From NCBI GenBank assembly GCA_020650975.1, contig JAIPMN010000103.1:1-32738 (forward strand): a DNA stretch of 32,738 nt. Reading direction: 5' to 3'. The notes below the pieces were generated by a model, which saw only the letters and a list, made by a program, of their open reading frames with translations, ran no database searches and was not told where the DNA came from. Positions 22,347-32,737 of this stretch are shown one piece after another. The position numbers and the translations under genes were made by a program. The stretch is from Apostichopus californicus. Taxonomy: Eukaryota > Echinodermata > Holothuroidea > Aspidochirotida > Stichopodidae. The stretch's first letter is position 1. Each line of letters begins with the position of its first letter.

Positions 22347-23639
22347 ACTGCATTAAAATTGTCAGATTATGGTGTAAATTCTATGTACATTGCTGGTCAC
22401 AGTAAACCTTGTTTTATTGCTCTCAAGGCACTCATCTGTCATGTATCAGCTTCTTGAACAACTGAAAATGTAGAAAATATATGCAAAACCTCCCAAAAAT
22501 TCATGTATGTCATGCATGCCATTCAGTAAAATATTAAGGAGTGGTGAGTAACCCACTCTATACAGTTTGGTTTAATAAGGTTTATTGAATCACAACATTG
22601 TAAATCATGGAATGTTTGGAAGGAATAATTTCCCTTTGATGGAAAAAAGAAACAGAGAAAGAGAAGACAAATTCTGAGGTCTCTGAACTCTCAAGTGACC
22701 TTTGATACCATTATAATATCTGAACTATAGGCTGTTTGAATCAGCAACAGCAAAAAGAAAAGAAAAAAAAAGAAGATATTTAAAGGATCCTCAGAACAGG
22801 AAAAATGTCAGATAAAAACAACATCTGGATTTTGTTACCTAACACAATATAGCTGACAACATCCTGTCCTCAGACATCGCAGTAGGAGAATTCGTTCGTG
22901 ACAGTAGTTTACTAGAGTTGGAGGATTCGTTTAGTTTACTATATGCAGAATCACTAGAATACATGCTATACTGTGGGTTTCACAGGTTGTTCTGCTCAGC
23001 ATTGTTTTTAGTACTAGCAATTTTCAAACCATATTTACTGTCGGCCCAAATGGTAAATTAAAGCTTTAAAAAAAGTGATCAAGAAATGAGACACCGTAAA
23101 GATGCTAAAATTAGTCTACTGGCCAAACTAATTTAAGTGATATATGAGGTGTATACTGGCATTGCAGCCAGCTACTGTATAGGTGTCAGAATGATGCATC
23201 ATGGGTATACATAGGCTTTCCTTTTTGAAGTGGTTTGCAGAGTAAACACAGGTGGAATGATGACACTTATCATTTCACTGTCTGAAAATATTTGCCAAAG
23301 TGAAAATCCAGGGAATAAAACACAATTTCCATAGTTTCATGATTCATCAATGTCTTATTGTTCATTTGCACTCAAAACCAAATCTCATATTTTTTGGGAG
23401 TTTGTGATGTGGTTGAGGATCCAGGTGAAGGCACATATGGGAGTGGGGGTGGGGGGTTAAAAGGTGTTACATGAGGTAGGTCTGAGGTTTGGATGCCAAA
23501 AAGTTCACACAGTACTATATAATGTAGCTAATGTTGATGAAATACTAACCATACCAGAAACTTAGCATTTTTTTTTGTGACAAATTTTCAGTACTGTTTG
23601 ATATTGAAATCCAATAACGTTAGCTTTCCCTGTCAAGGT
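22347..23639. other. Non-coding, AT-rich DNA
   Basis: Contains A-rich stretches (22745-22780), two loosely similar words with GGA(G/A)ATTCGTT..TAGTTTACTA (about 22885-22942) and a small G-rich patch (about 23437-23457). No gene or repeat family is recognised. Confidence 0.5.
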
Positions 23640-23865
23640 TCATCGCAAGTAGTGTTGTGAAGTGTTTTCTCATTAGCATTTCACCATGATTAAAATAAGT
23701 ATGAAACGTGTCCCGGTAAAGAAACGTTGGGCATGGGGAACGAATCAAATCCGTAAGCCACTCATTTACCTTCAATTGGCGATAAAAACCCAGCAGGGAG
23801 TCTTGGTTTGATTAGCTGCAATCTTTTTCCTGGGCAATATTGCAAAGGTTTGGAAAAAAAATAAT
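23640..23865. promoter_or_regulatory. Regulatory-like block (candidate conserved non-coding element)
   Basis: High-complexity stretch with CpGs and spaced small motifs: CATTAGCATTTCACC, ATGATTAAAA, AACGTTGGGCATGGGG, CAATTGGCGATAAAAACCC, TTGATTAGCTGCAATC (homeodomain-like) and GGCAATATTGC (palindromic GCAATATTGC). No frame stays open. The call rests on contrast with the AT-rich flanks. Confidence 0.32.
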
Positions 23866-26300
23866 AAAAAATACCGACCTTGATTTCCAAAAGGGTGAAT
23901 TTTGCGTTGAATTTTGTCACAATCTTGTGTTAGCATAGATTAATTAAACTGTTCAAAGAAATAAGATCAGGATTTGAAATGAGAATGTAAATCATTAGTA
24001 CGCTAGACTTGAAGAAATAAATCCTAGAATTTAAAGGTTTGCCATGACGTAATCAGACCAAACTAGTTTAAACTTCGCTGCTCTCTGACTTGTCTCAATG
24101 ATTTCAACATTTAGGCTCCAACTTACCAGGCTTACAAAAATCATAACTTTTGGCACTGTGCCCTGGCCTCCCCCCCCCCCACCCCCAACCATGCTCCCAA
24201 ATTGACTAGTGTGTCAACGCCCTCTTCCAAATCTACCGGTTAAGTTTTTATTTTTACATACAGTAGGATTGGGACATTTCTGTATCGGATGGGGATCTAA
24301 GGGGTTAATAATTAACTGGCTATTGAACAAAGGAGCAGGAAAGTGTTAAATTATGTAAGCACACACTGTGTATGTACATAGATCACTTGGTTAGGTGTGG
24401 TTAATCGTATTCAGTTAACTGCGTGTGTGAATAATTTACATGTCTTGTTCAGAGCCATACAAAGTTACGTCGCAACGCAAAAGGCAACTTTTAATATAAT
24501 AAACATCATGTACATAAATTAAGAGTAACGATAAATAAAATATATTCCTCATCCCTACTTTCAAAGCTACTTGACAAAACCTCTTCAAAACTTCAACACA
24601 AATAGCATATCTTCTATATTGGATTATCAGTAGTACCAGGAAATAGCCACTCTCATTGAACGGAGAATCTATTGTCGTTCATCGTATAACATGGAACGTA
24701 AAATACCTCTAAATTGTGGAGATCTTCTGAGAGAATGTCTTATCTACATCATAAAATAGCTTGGGTCACTGTCACAAAAGTACTAATATGCCAATATACT
24801 TCAAATTAATTAAGATGACTTCTTGTTCTTGAGGAACTGACAAAGGTAAATTGTTATCTATTTTTGGCCTTCGGGAGGACATCATTTGAGTCAATCTTAA
24901 TTAAGTACTTTCTTTTGAGTTTTTGAAGGAAAAGGACGAGGATGTAATTGGATCATTTAGCGCTCATGTAGAATTTTTTTTAATTGGGTAGATTTATAAA
25001 AAAAAAATTTTGTCTGTCAGTACCAGTGTTGAAGGGAAGAGCTAATACTCTAAATTCAAACTTTTCAAACCTTGGTAACTTGGTAAATGATGAAAATTCT
25101 ATAAATATATAAAGACAATGTTATAATCAATTCATACGAAAAGTTTTATCCCAACAGAATTTTCAAATTTCAAGAGTTATTTTTTTTTAATTTACTAGAC
25201 TTTTGAAAATTCTAAGATTTTTTTTATTTTTAATGTTTCTACTTTTAGTAACCTTTGAATAAGTCAAAGGTTTCTAAATCAGTAACAGTCTCAGTGGTAA
25301 GTATAAATATCTTATGAAATATGATGAAGGAGGAATACCTTTCAAACCTTTCAACTCGAAATATAAACCAGAGATAATCAGGGAAGGATCAGGAGAAGCT
25401 GGGAAGACTCATCTGTAATCCGTTAGATAGATCTGTCATTTGTATGAATATTGAAAGGTTGGCACTCTCAACCGGGACAAATATAGCACAAAACTTGATT
25501 GATTACGATCAATAAACGAGTATTAAACGGCTAAATTTGACTAGAATCGATTAAATATTTAAGTTTTTTTTGAGGGGGGGGGGGGGGGATCTGTTTCTTT
25601 ACAAGTTTGGCGCCCGATGTATGATTGACTGAGATAGGGAGAATTATTTAAAAGTACATCTGTCGGAGATTGGATTTGATATTAAAAAGAGCAGTTAATA
25701 GTTGATGAGAGAAAGAGAAAATACTCTTAGTTAGAAAGTATAAATCTTCAAAGTACATGGAAAGGTTAAATATTGATCATGTATAAAAGGTTCTTAAATT
25801 GTTATGTTAACTTAATTTTTTTTGGAAAGAGATTGCTTGAAAAAGAAGGGAAACAAGGCTTTGTGCTATACAGTTGCTCTAAAAATGTTATTGGGCGTGA
25901 CCCAAAAGTGGGTTGCAAAACTTTCTGGGTGGGTTGGAAGATTTTTCCAGAAAAATATCTTCAGTTTTCGGGGTTAAAGATCAGTTAAATTACGTTTTGT
26001 TAAACAACAAAATCCATACATAGTGCAAGCTGGCTTGGATACATTCTGAGCTTAAATTCTAAAGGGGGCCGGAGGGGGGCGGGGGAAAAGGGAGTGTGGG
26101 TAGTCTGGTGAATAGCAGCACAATCCCAGATACTGGTTTGTGTGTCTAATAGTTTGTTGGCTGCTGCTATTGGAGCAAACAAGGAGCAAGTTTTCTGTAA
26201 CTCTTTGAGCTATTACATTCAGAGTAAATTATTCATCAGCCTTCCCTAAATTAGTGAATTTGGTTTTCACACTTGTCACCATTTTGTTCTGTGTCCTGTA
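23866..26300. other. Non-coding, AT-rich DNA
   Basis: Includes C-runs (24170-24180 and adjoining ACCCCCAACC), a G15 run (25574-25588) and G-rich purines at 26063-26090. Frames at 25773-25988 (plus) and 26000-26182 (minus) are short and unsupported. The inverted TCF/LEF-like pair at 25250-25272 is listed separately. Confidence 0.5.
25250..25272. promoter_or_regulatory. Inverted TCF/LEF-like site pair
   Basis: AACCTTTGA (25250-25258) and its exact complement TCAAAGGTT (25264-25272) are separated by ATAAG. Each arm contains the CAAAGG core bound by TCF/LEF factors; the TCAAAGGT form also resembles a nuclear-receptor half-site. It lies in otherwise simple AT-rich DNA, so chance is possible. Confidence 0.3.
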
Positions 26301-26560
26301 CTTTTTGTTGTTGTTGCCATTCTTGTACCCAGCATCCATGGCGAAACAATTGATTTTTGCCAGAAAATGCATGTGTCTGAACAATCGAGGTGCTGGTCGT
26401 TCCACTTACATAATTAATGATTTACGGAGGTAACGACGAGAGACCTAATGGAACGACTGCCAATTGTGAACGTACCAGCCCTGCGGTGTAGCTCTGAGCT
26501 GGAATATGAACAATTAGAGAGAAATGTGCAATATTCCTCTGTGTTTAGGAATGTTTAAGT
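26300..26560. promoter_or_regulatory. Regulatory-like block with a 9-bp inverted repeat
   Basis: High-complexity, CpG-containing region. GTCGTTCCA (26396-26404) and TGGAACGAC (26449-26457) are exact complements 44 bases apart, flanking ACATAATTAATGATTTAC (homeodomain-like). Other words include GCCAATTGTGAACGTACCAG and GAACAATTAG. It could be an enhancer or structured element and overlaps the weak exon candidate. Confidence 0.3.
26333..26429 (+). CDS. Weak candidate exon inside a regulatory-like block
   Basis: Strong acceptor-like 'ttgttgttgccattcttgtacccag' followed by 97 bases and a donor-like 'CGGAG|gtaacg'. The frame with two carry-in bases is open throughout and starts with S then MAKQLIFARKCMCLNNRGAG; if not spliced it stops two codons later. 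The sequence has CpGs and no simple runs. The block continues past the donor with the same high-complexity texture and includes a 9-bp inverted repeat spanning the putative splice site, which argues for a conserved non-coding element instead. No domain is recognised. Confidence 0.2.
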
Positions 26561-27895
26561 AGGTTAACCCAGACTGGGAGATGAGATGACCATTTTGGAG
26601 GTATAAATTGACACTGTAGAAATATAAACGACACAGTTCACTACTTTATCAAATATTCCTTTCCAGGTATGGACTCGTATAAAAGTAGCTACACTCATTA
26701 GTACATCTTGTTTGGTACATAACTGTACATAATGAAAATTGAGTTAAAGGCATAACATTATATGCATGTGTTGTGCAATCATACTGTGTGGAGCTTATTG
26801 CATTGAGAAAGTTTCATACGGGGATTGATCATTCATGACTTCCACCAAATGTTGTGCAATATGTTAAATTTGGGGTAATGAATTTGAAGCTGTGCATACA
26901 GTATTAGAGGATCCTATGCAGGTTGGTACATATATGATGGAGGGAGGGGGGGGGGGAGGGGGAGGAGATAATGATTTTGTTAATACCCAAAATGTCAGTT
27001 TATCTCGCAGTAATAAATGTGTTTTTTCAATTTTACAAAAGTGTACTATAAATATTGGTCACATACAATATGCCAATTGCCAGCAATTTTCCAAAGTTTT
27101 ATACCTTTTCTTCATTGTTCTGTAAATTTAAACAAATACAAAAGCAAATCCTACTGCAGTGGTATGGGAGTTAACAAAAAAAAATGCTTACAGTAATAGA
27201 GTCAAACAGTTATCATTTTAACGCATTCAAATTTTTACCACTTTTCACTCATTCAAATTTGCAGTAAGAAATTGCTTGAGAATTTTTTATTTATTAGTAG
27301 ACAGTCTACAGTTGGATTCCTGTAGCACAATCAGTATGAGACAAATTATTGTCTTGTTATAAAAGGAACCATATTTTTTTTCTCATCACGATACTGCAGA
27401 TAGATACAAACCTTTCCTTTCTCTACAAATATTTACTACCATATTTTGTTCATATTCAAGAGTTCAGTAATGTATTAAGAAACTTGATGGTAGGAATATG
27501 ATAGAGACATAATATGGAAGAACATTGTTTTCAGTAGACCTGTCCATATGCTGCCGACTTACGTAATTTTTTATCCTTCATTTATTTTTTTGCTGGCAAT
27601 GTAAGTTTGTATTATATACATCGACCTTAATTACACTATATCAGCCACACGCTATATATACGTACTGACTACCTGCAGTGTCGTAAACACAGCTGTTGTA
27701 GTATACTCCGACTGCCAATGCATTAATGGAGTCCTTATAGCACCACCAGACCTCTTCCGAGCTGGGATTGATTTTTTCTGTTTTTTCATGTCAAGCCACC
27801 AAGTAGCTTAAGAACAAGACAAAGGTAGACAATTAACGAGGCCTCCAGAATGTAATATGCACGGTAAAGTGGTCTGGGAGTTTAACTTTAATTTA
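26561..27895. other. Non-coding, AT-rich DNA
   Basis: Contains a G-rich patch (26941-26965) that supplies the poly-Gly part of the frame at 26892-27125, which is therefore spurious. Otherwise AT-rich with no recognised element. Confidence 0.55.
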
Positions 27896-27904
27896 AGTAG
27901 TGGG

Positions 27905-28026
27905 TTTTCTCTGCATTCTTTGTAGAGCGCTTTGAGATATTTGTTTAAAAGCGCTATATAAATGTTTAATATTTATGATTATTATTATGATTAACATTAT
28001 TATTATTATTATTATTAATATTATTG

Positions 28027-28094
<68 letters not shown>

Positions 28095-28095
28095 A
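27905..28095 (+). mobile_element. Retroposon 3' tail with (ATT)n microsatellite
   Basis: AGCGCTTT (27926-27933) and AAAGCGCT (27948-27955) form a perfect stem, followed directly by ATATAAATG and then about 130 bases of (ATT)n with a few interruptions. The 'GCGCTTTGAG..AAAGCGCTATATAAAT + ATT' tail is a familiar 3' end of SINE/LINE-type retroposons in many aquatic animals, where the hairpin and short tail repeat serve target-primed reverse transcription. The body upstream of about 27905 is not recognisable, so the copy looks 5'-truncated. The frames here are poly-Ile/poly-Asn artefacts. The exact family is unknown. Confidence 0.7.
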
Positions 28096-29660
28096 GAAAA
28101 TTAAAGGGATTCAATGTTTGTGACAATGGCACAAAATCCAATAGATATCACTACATGCTAAGGAACAGTGAAACATCGCACTACAATAACTATAGCTGTG
28201 CAGATTTCTGGTGGCAGGATGCAGGTTCTTCCCTTTAATTAAAGCTGAAGTCTGCGATTGGCCAAATGCCTTTGCAGTGTCATCCTCTTGAACCAGAATA
28301 TCTGAATTGTGCACATGTTGCAATATAGATCTATAGAGAACTGTATACTGTAATAATTCTATTGTACTTTACATACAGCCCTGGATATATGCTATATATA
28401 TAGTGTTCTGTATCGTGTTTTGGCTGTTTTCGGTAGTTCGTGTTAACGTGTTGGTTTGTAACACGGTTAATTATGCCATGCTTTGTGTATTGACAATGGA
28501 CCAAACAGTTATCTATGTGGTTAGACGCACTTGGTGGTTGCTCCTTTTAGCAAGTAATTTAACAATGTAATCAGAAAAGCTTGTGTCCCACAAATTGAAT
28601 GTAATATGTTTTTTATTTGTTTTTACTTGAAATAAAATGAGATTTTATGCCAAATTCCATTGTTCCAGTTTTCAATAGATCAATGTTTTCAAGTAACTTC
28701 TCTTACGTTTACAAACATGCAGACAATTGGCACGAGTATGAGAGCCAGGCTAGGCCCTGAGGTCAATTATGTCACTGCACACCCTTTTTCTTTTCATATC
28801 CCAAATTGTATTATCTTGAGCCCCCATTTTGTCTGCGGGGCCCTGCCACCCTCTCACCCCGACCACTCCTCTCGTCATGGCCGGGCCAAGCATGGTATCA
28901 ACCAGATTGCTCGGTAGAAATGAGTACAACCCAAAGTGCAACTGGAATATTTACACTAAACAGAGCAACAAGTGCCTATAAAGTATACAGCTTTACAGAT
29001 ATTACGAGTGCGAAATTGCGGTTTCCCAATACAAGCAATGACTTGTCGCAGACATCCGGATGAATACGCATGCTATCATGGTGCGCCTGAATCTTTAATT
29101 ACTTCAAGTTAACAGGAACTCATTGATAATCAATGAAACGGCGAGGTTACGCTCGATGGGTTTCAAGCAGGTGTACGTGTAATCTTGTACAGTAGTTTCT
29201 GTAGTGAATGGATGCATTAACAATGCTAGTGAGTTAATGATGTATACAAGAGATCTGCAGGAATCAACATTGATCAATAAAGAGATAACAAAATAATGAA
29301 GCTAAAACATAGGTACCATGGCTAACTAATATTATTAAAGATGAAAGACCAATATCAGAATGTCCATGTGCGTGTGAATTATTAAACTAGCGTCTGAAAT
29401 TTATGTATGCTCACACTTCTGCCATGACCAGGGGGAAGGTTTAACCATGGTTTCATATTGTTGAATTTAACATATTAAACTGAATTTTGTATGCTGTTTG
29501 GTTGAACGAATGAATGAAATGGCAAAAATTTATATTGGCTATATTGGAAAGTAATTTTTATAATGCATATCTGAGGTTAGTATTTGTAAATGAAATCATT
29601 TGTACTTCATCTTCTTATTTAGAGTTGACATGTTTCCTTTGGTGTTATATTTGTTTCTTA
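28096..29660. other. Non-coding DNA with one GC-richer patch
   Basis: Mostly AT-rich. A GC- and CpG-richer patch (about 28735-28920: CCTGAGGTCAATTATGTCACTGC and CCGACCACTCCTCTCGTCATGGCCGGG) has overlapping open frames on both strands (28660-28917 plus, 28750-28941 minus, 28806-29063 plus). I see no matching pair of splice sites. It may be another regulatory-like block. Confidence 0.4.
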
Positions 29661-29663
29661 AAA

Positions 29664-29706
29664 GAATAAAATAAATAAATAAATAATAATAAATAAATAA
29701 AAAAAA
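29664..29706 (+). repeat. (AAAT)n microsatellite
   Basis: AAATAAAT units with one AATAATAAT interruption, ending in a poly-A run. It lies about 75 bases before the acceptor of the candidate exon at 29781. Confidence 0.9.
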
Positions 29707-29780
29707 TCCCTTGCTCTTCTATACTGTATGGTTGATTTGTGTTAATTGTCTAATTCTGTTCTTTTTCTCTTTTATTTCAG

Positions 29781-29817
29781 AATTTCTTTTGGCAATGCGT
29801 CAACAATTCAGCTCCAG
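29781..29817 (+). CDS. Candidate micro-exon with near-consensus splice sites
   Basis: A 37-base block lies between 'ttctttttctcttttatttcag' and 'CTCCAG|gtaagttc'. It is the best acceptor/donor pair in the window, with a plausible branch-point word (GTCTAATTC) about 30-35 bases upstream of the AG. All three frames are open: phase 0 NFFWQCVNNSAP, phase 1 (after a carried base) FLLAMRQQFSS, phase 2 ISFGNASTIQLQ. Phase 1 would follow the short form of the 10853 exon, and phase 2 follows a different reading of it. The frame therefore cannot be fixed and no family is recognised. A constitutive or alternative micro-exon of a gene with very long introns is my favoured reading. Confidence 0.4.
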
Positions 29818-30584
29818 GTAAGTTCATTTGTTGAATGGTGTGAATTACAGTAACAAGTGGATGGCAAGGCCTATTCTACATGGCATAGCTGACAGTGAAA
29901 CAAGAATGGGAGGGGTAGGGGTGGGGGGTCAAAGGAATTGGGTAAAAGTCACTGCTCCACACGCGCTCAAGATCAAGATCATTCCATTGTAGAAACATGG
30001 GTTGCATCTGGTAATTGTTCCGTGGTTAAACTTGGAATTAGGATATTATAATGTGTAAGCTGATGATCGAGAACAAATTTTTACTTTGTACTCGTTTTAG
30101 AACTAGATGCATTAATTATATCCAGCTACAGTATAGAGTAGAACGTTGGTCTGATTGGGAGAAACCTGCATGAAATAACTTGCCCTAGTAATATACTTGT
30201 CTTGTCATTTCCAGAAAGTAATTACAATGCAAAGGATAAGGACTATATACACAAGACCTGGAAAGAGTAGGAAAAATGTAGGGAAAGTGTAAAACCTCCT
30301 TTTAATGTCTTGAAAGTCCTTGAATATTGAAGTTTACCATCTGCAAAAATAAGGAAAATCCTCAATAGAACACTTCCTTATTTCTGTGACTACTTTTAAA
30401 GGGTTTCTTTGTATGCAAATTAGAGAACACTCTATTGTCTGGAGCCACACTCAGTTTTGGATCATGTTCTGACATACTAGCTCTCATGTGATATGTATAT
30501 TTCTTTTGAATTTTGTTTCAATTGAAAAATAGGTGTTTAGCATATACCTTGCAACAGTGATAATCATTTGGACTAACATGGGTA
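29818..30584. other. Non-coding, intron-like DNA
   Basis: AT-rich sequence with a small G-rich patch (about 29908-29930). Nothing else is recognised. Confidence 0.55.
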
Positions 30585-30768
30585 TAGCCTAACATTACGT
30601 CCCCATTATTGTGTAGGTTAGCCTCAGAGTTAACCGTGAAACATAGGTAGCCTAACATTACGATCCCATTAGTGTAGGTTAGCCTCAGAGTAAACCGTGC
30701 AACAGAAGAAGCCTAACATTACATCCTCATTAGTGTAGGTTAGCCTCAGAGTGAAACCGTGCAACAGG
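30585..30768 (+). repeat. Three-copy tandem repeat, unit about 62 bp
   Basis: Units start at about 30585, 30648 and 30710, each reading TAGCCTAACATTACG.., CCCATTA(G)TGTAGGTTAGCC and TCAGAG(T)AAACCGTGCAACAG. Copies 2 and 3 are closer to each other than to copy 1. A GCAACAGTG just before copy 1 may be the tail of a lost fourth unit. Confidence 0.9.
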
Positions 30769-32040
30769 TTTTGGTCTTGAAATAGTTTGGAAATTTGATT
30801 TGTTCGAAAGCGTGGGAATCATGACAAGAGTATTTCATTGATGTAGAAATTGATCAGGATGAGGAAGTAGTGTGGGTGGGGGTTGGGAGGGGGGTTGGGG
30901 AATATGTTGGAGTCATTATTTGCACACATGTATACAAACTGTTGTAGTTATTACTCTTAATTGGTTAGGAACTACCTGCAGAATAGTTTGCTGTGTAGTG
31001 AAAGTTATACCGTTTTATCCAGCAGAGACTATAAATTGCCACAGTCCCAAAGTAAAGACCTTGTCTGAGATCTCTTCCTCCTTCACACCATATCTGAGTA
31101 ATACCGGAGGCATTTGTCACCAACCAACCTAAATACTTGCCACGTATATAATGCCCCGGTCTTGTCTCAGTGCTGCGAGTGGTCAAACATTCCCCAAAGT
31201 GTGACAGTTTTCTAAGAGTATCTATACAGACCATCTTTTACAATAACACCTTTGGTTTTAATTGGTGGTAAAGTGTCTATTGTCAGCTTAACCTTGGACT
31301 TGAATTTTGCCAGCAGCCTGTTGTCTTTTACCACAATTCGTTTAAAACTTGAGAACTGGTAACTTACCTTTTTACTTCACGAAAGGTATAAAAGTTTCCA
31401 CACCTTATTATTGTGTTTGGCTCCGTACCTGAGGTGGCGACACCTTCTTTCACAGGATGGAACTGTTAAATTTTGAGGGTGTAAAATACATGCCGGGACT
31501 AAAAGACTAAAACAACCAACCCCTATGCACCCTCCAGACCACCTTAAAGGAAACTAGGCTGTGCCATACATATGGACCTGAAAGTGAGGATAATTTCTGT
31601 GGTGATTTAATATGCATAACCATGACTACTATTAAACAAATAGTGATGACAATAAAGAAATGGAAATGTAGATCTCGGTCAGTACTGTGAGAAAAGGTCC
31701 TTGAAAATGCATCTAGGCTGGGAATAAGTTAGTGTTCACATTTTGTGTATAGCAGTTTTCAAGTCTCTTAATTTGGTCACTGATAAAATAATATGGTTCC
31801 TTTTCTACAAAATGTGCACTAGATACATCCTTACACTTGTATAGGAATTTTTCCCGTCTTGTTTGTGTAGCATTTTGCGGTACCTGATAAATGATTCCCT
31901 GTTTACACATCTTTGGCACTTGTGTAGCAATTTTTGGTATGGAATACTGCATAAATTTGATCTACATACCATTGCTTTAAACTTAAAATAGAAAAAAATG
32001 CTTACATAGCATTGGCTGTCATTCATTGGTGGAATTTATC
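30769..32040. other. Non-coding DNA
   Basis: Includes a G-rich patch (about 30872-30901) and overlapping short frames on both strands (30872-31234). At about 31855-31950 the words TTGTGTAGCA(A)TTTT recur three times at irregular spacing, and the overlapping minus frames at 31713-32026 reflect these. No gene or repeat family is recognised. Confidence 0.45.
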
Positions 32041-32041
32041 T

Positions 32042-32395
32042 TTAGTTTACCAAGGCTGTGTGAGTAATTGTTTTTTGGACATTGACTTCCCATGCATGTA
32101 AAGGAAAAATATTTTTGAGGTGACAATCGAGGTAGGGGCGATATATATCTAGGCAATTTCTGCAAGCTTCTTTGATCCCGAGTTTATTTACTTGCTTTCC
32201 TTCTCCTTGGTATAACGAACATATCAGCATACTGTACTGCTCGATGTCTTGTGTTCTTTTCCGCACGATTATTTTTCGGACTTGTGCACAACACTGCCAG
32301 CTTCGCGCACACTGGTTTTTGCTCGATGTGATATCATTCAATCCAATATTTTTTAATCTAATTCCTCCGCCTTTTGCCCCTGAACGTGCAGACAT
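32042..32395 (-). CDS. Weak candidate ORF in CpG-richer DNA
   Basis: Minus-strand frame of 117 codons from the ATG at 32395 (an ATG at 32428 would add 11 codons), beginning MSARSGAKGGGIRLKNIGLN. It is basic and has several cysteines. The surrounding 450 bases hold about 20 CpG steps by eye, more than elsewhere in the window, as might be seen at an invertebrate promoter or first exon. The length is close to what chance gives, the plus strand is also open (32172-32453) and no domain is recognised. A splice donor after an initial exon is possible but weak (GCAA|gtaaat). Confidence 0.17.
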   Translation of the reverse strand: MSARSGAKGGGIRLKNIGLNDITSSKNQCARSWQCCAQVRKIIVRKRTQDIEQYSMLICSLYQGEGKQVNKLGIKEACRNCLDIYRPYLDCHLKNIFPLHAWEVNVQKTITHTALVN

Positions 32396-32722
32396 TTTCA
32401 ATTTTTCAAGGATACGTAGCAATAACATATTAAATTATATTCTCGAAAATTAAGTAGAGTGTGATGAAAGCCTCGTGGAGCAGAAAATTACAGGCAAAAT
32501 GACAATATAATGAATTGTAAGGAATGAATAGGGTACTGTCTGAACGATATTGTCTCCGGTGTAAAATGGGTACTTGGTTGCAATTATCTGATACCAGTCG
32601 AGCATATACGTCCGTAGCTGGGAGACAATTGGTTGTATCACAAAAGATTTATAAACTCCTGGTGGCAACCTTGGCAATTCATATCAATTGACAATTTTGT
32701 TGTTTGGCAAATGCATTTTTTT

Positions 32723-32737
32723 GGGGGGGGGGGGGGG
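32723..32737 (+). repeat. G15 homopolymer at window end
   Basis: T7 followed by G15 and a final T. Another poly-G/C run, of the kind that flanks the N gap at 13690. Confidence 0.95.

Noticed and set aside
27893-28238. Poly-isoleucine and related frames
   Set aside because: Translation of the (ATT)n microsatellite on both strands.
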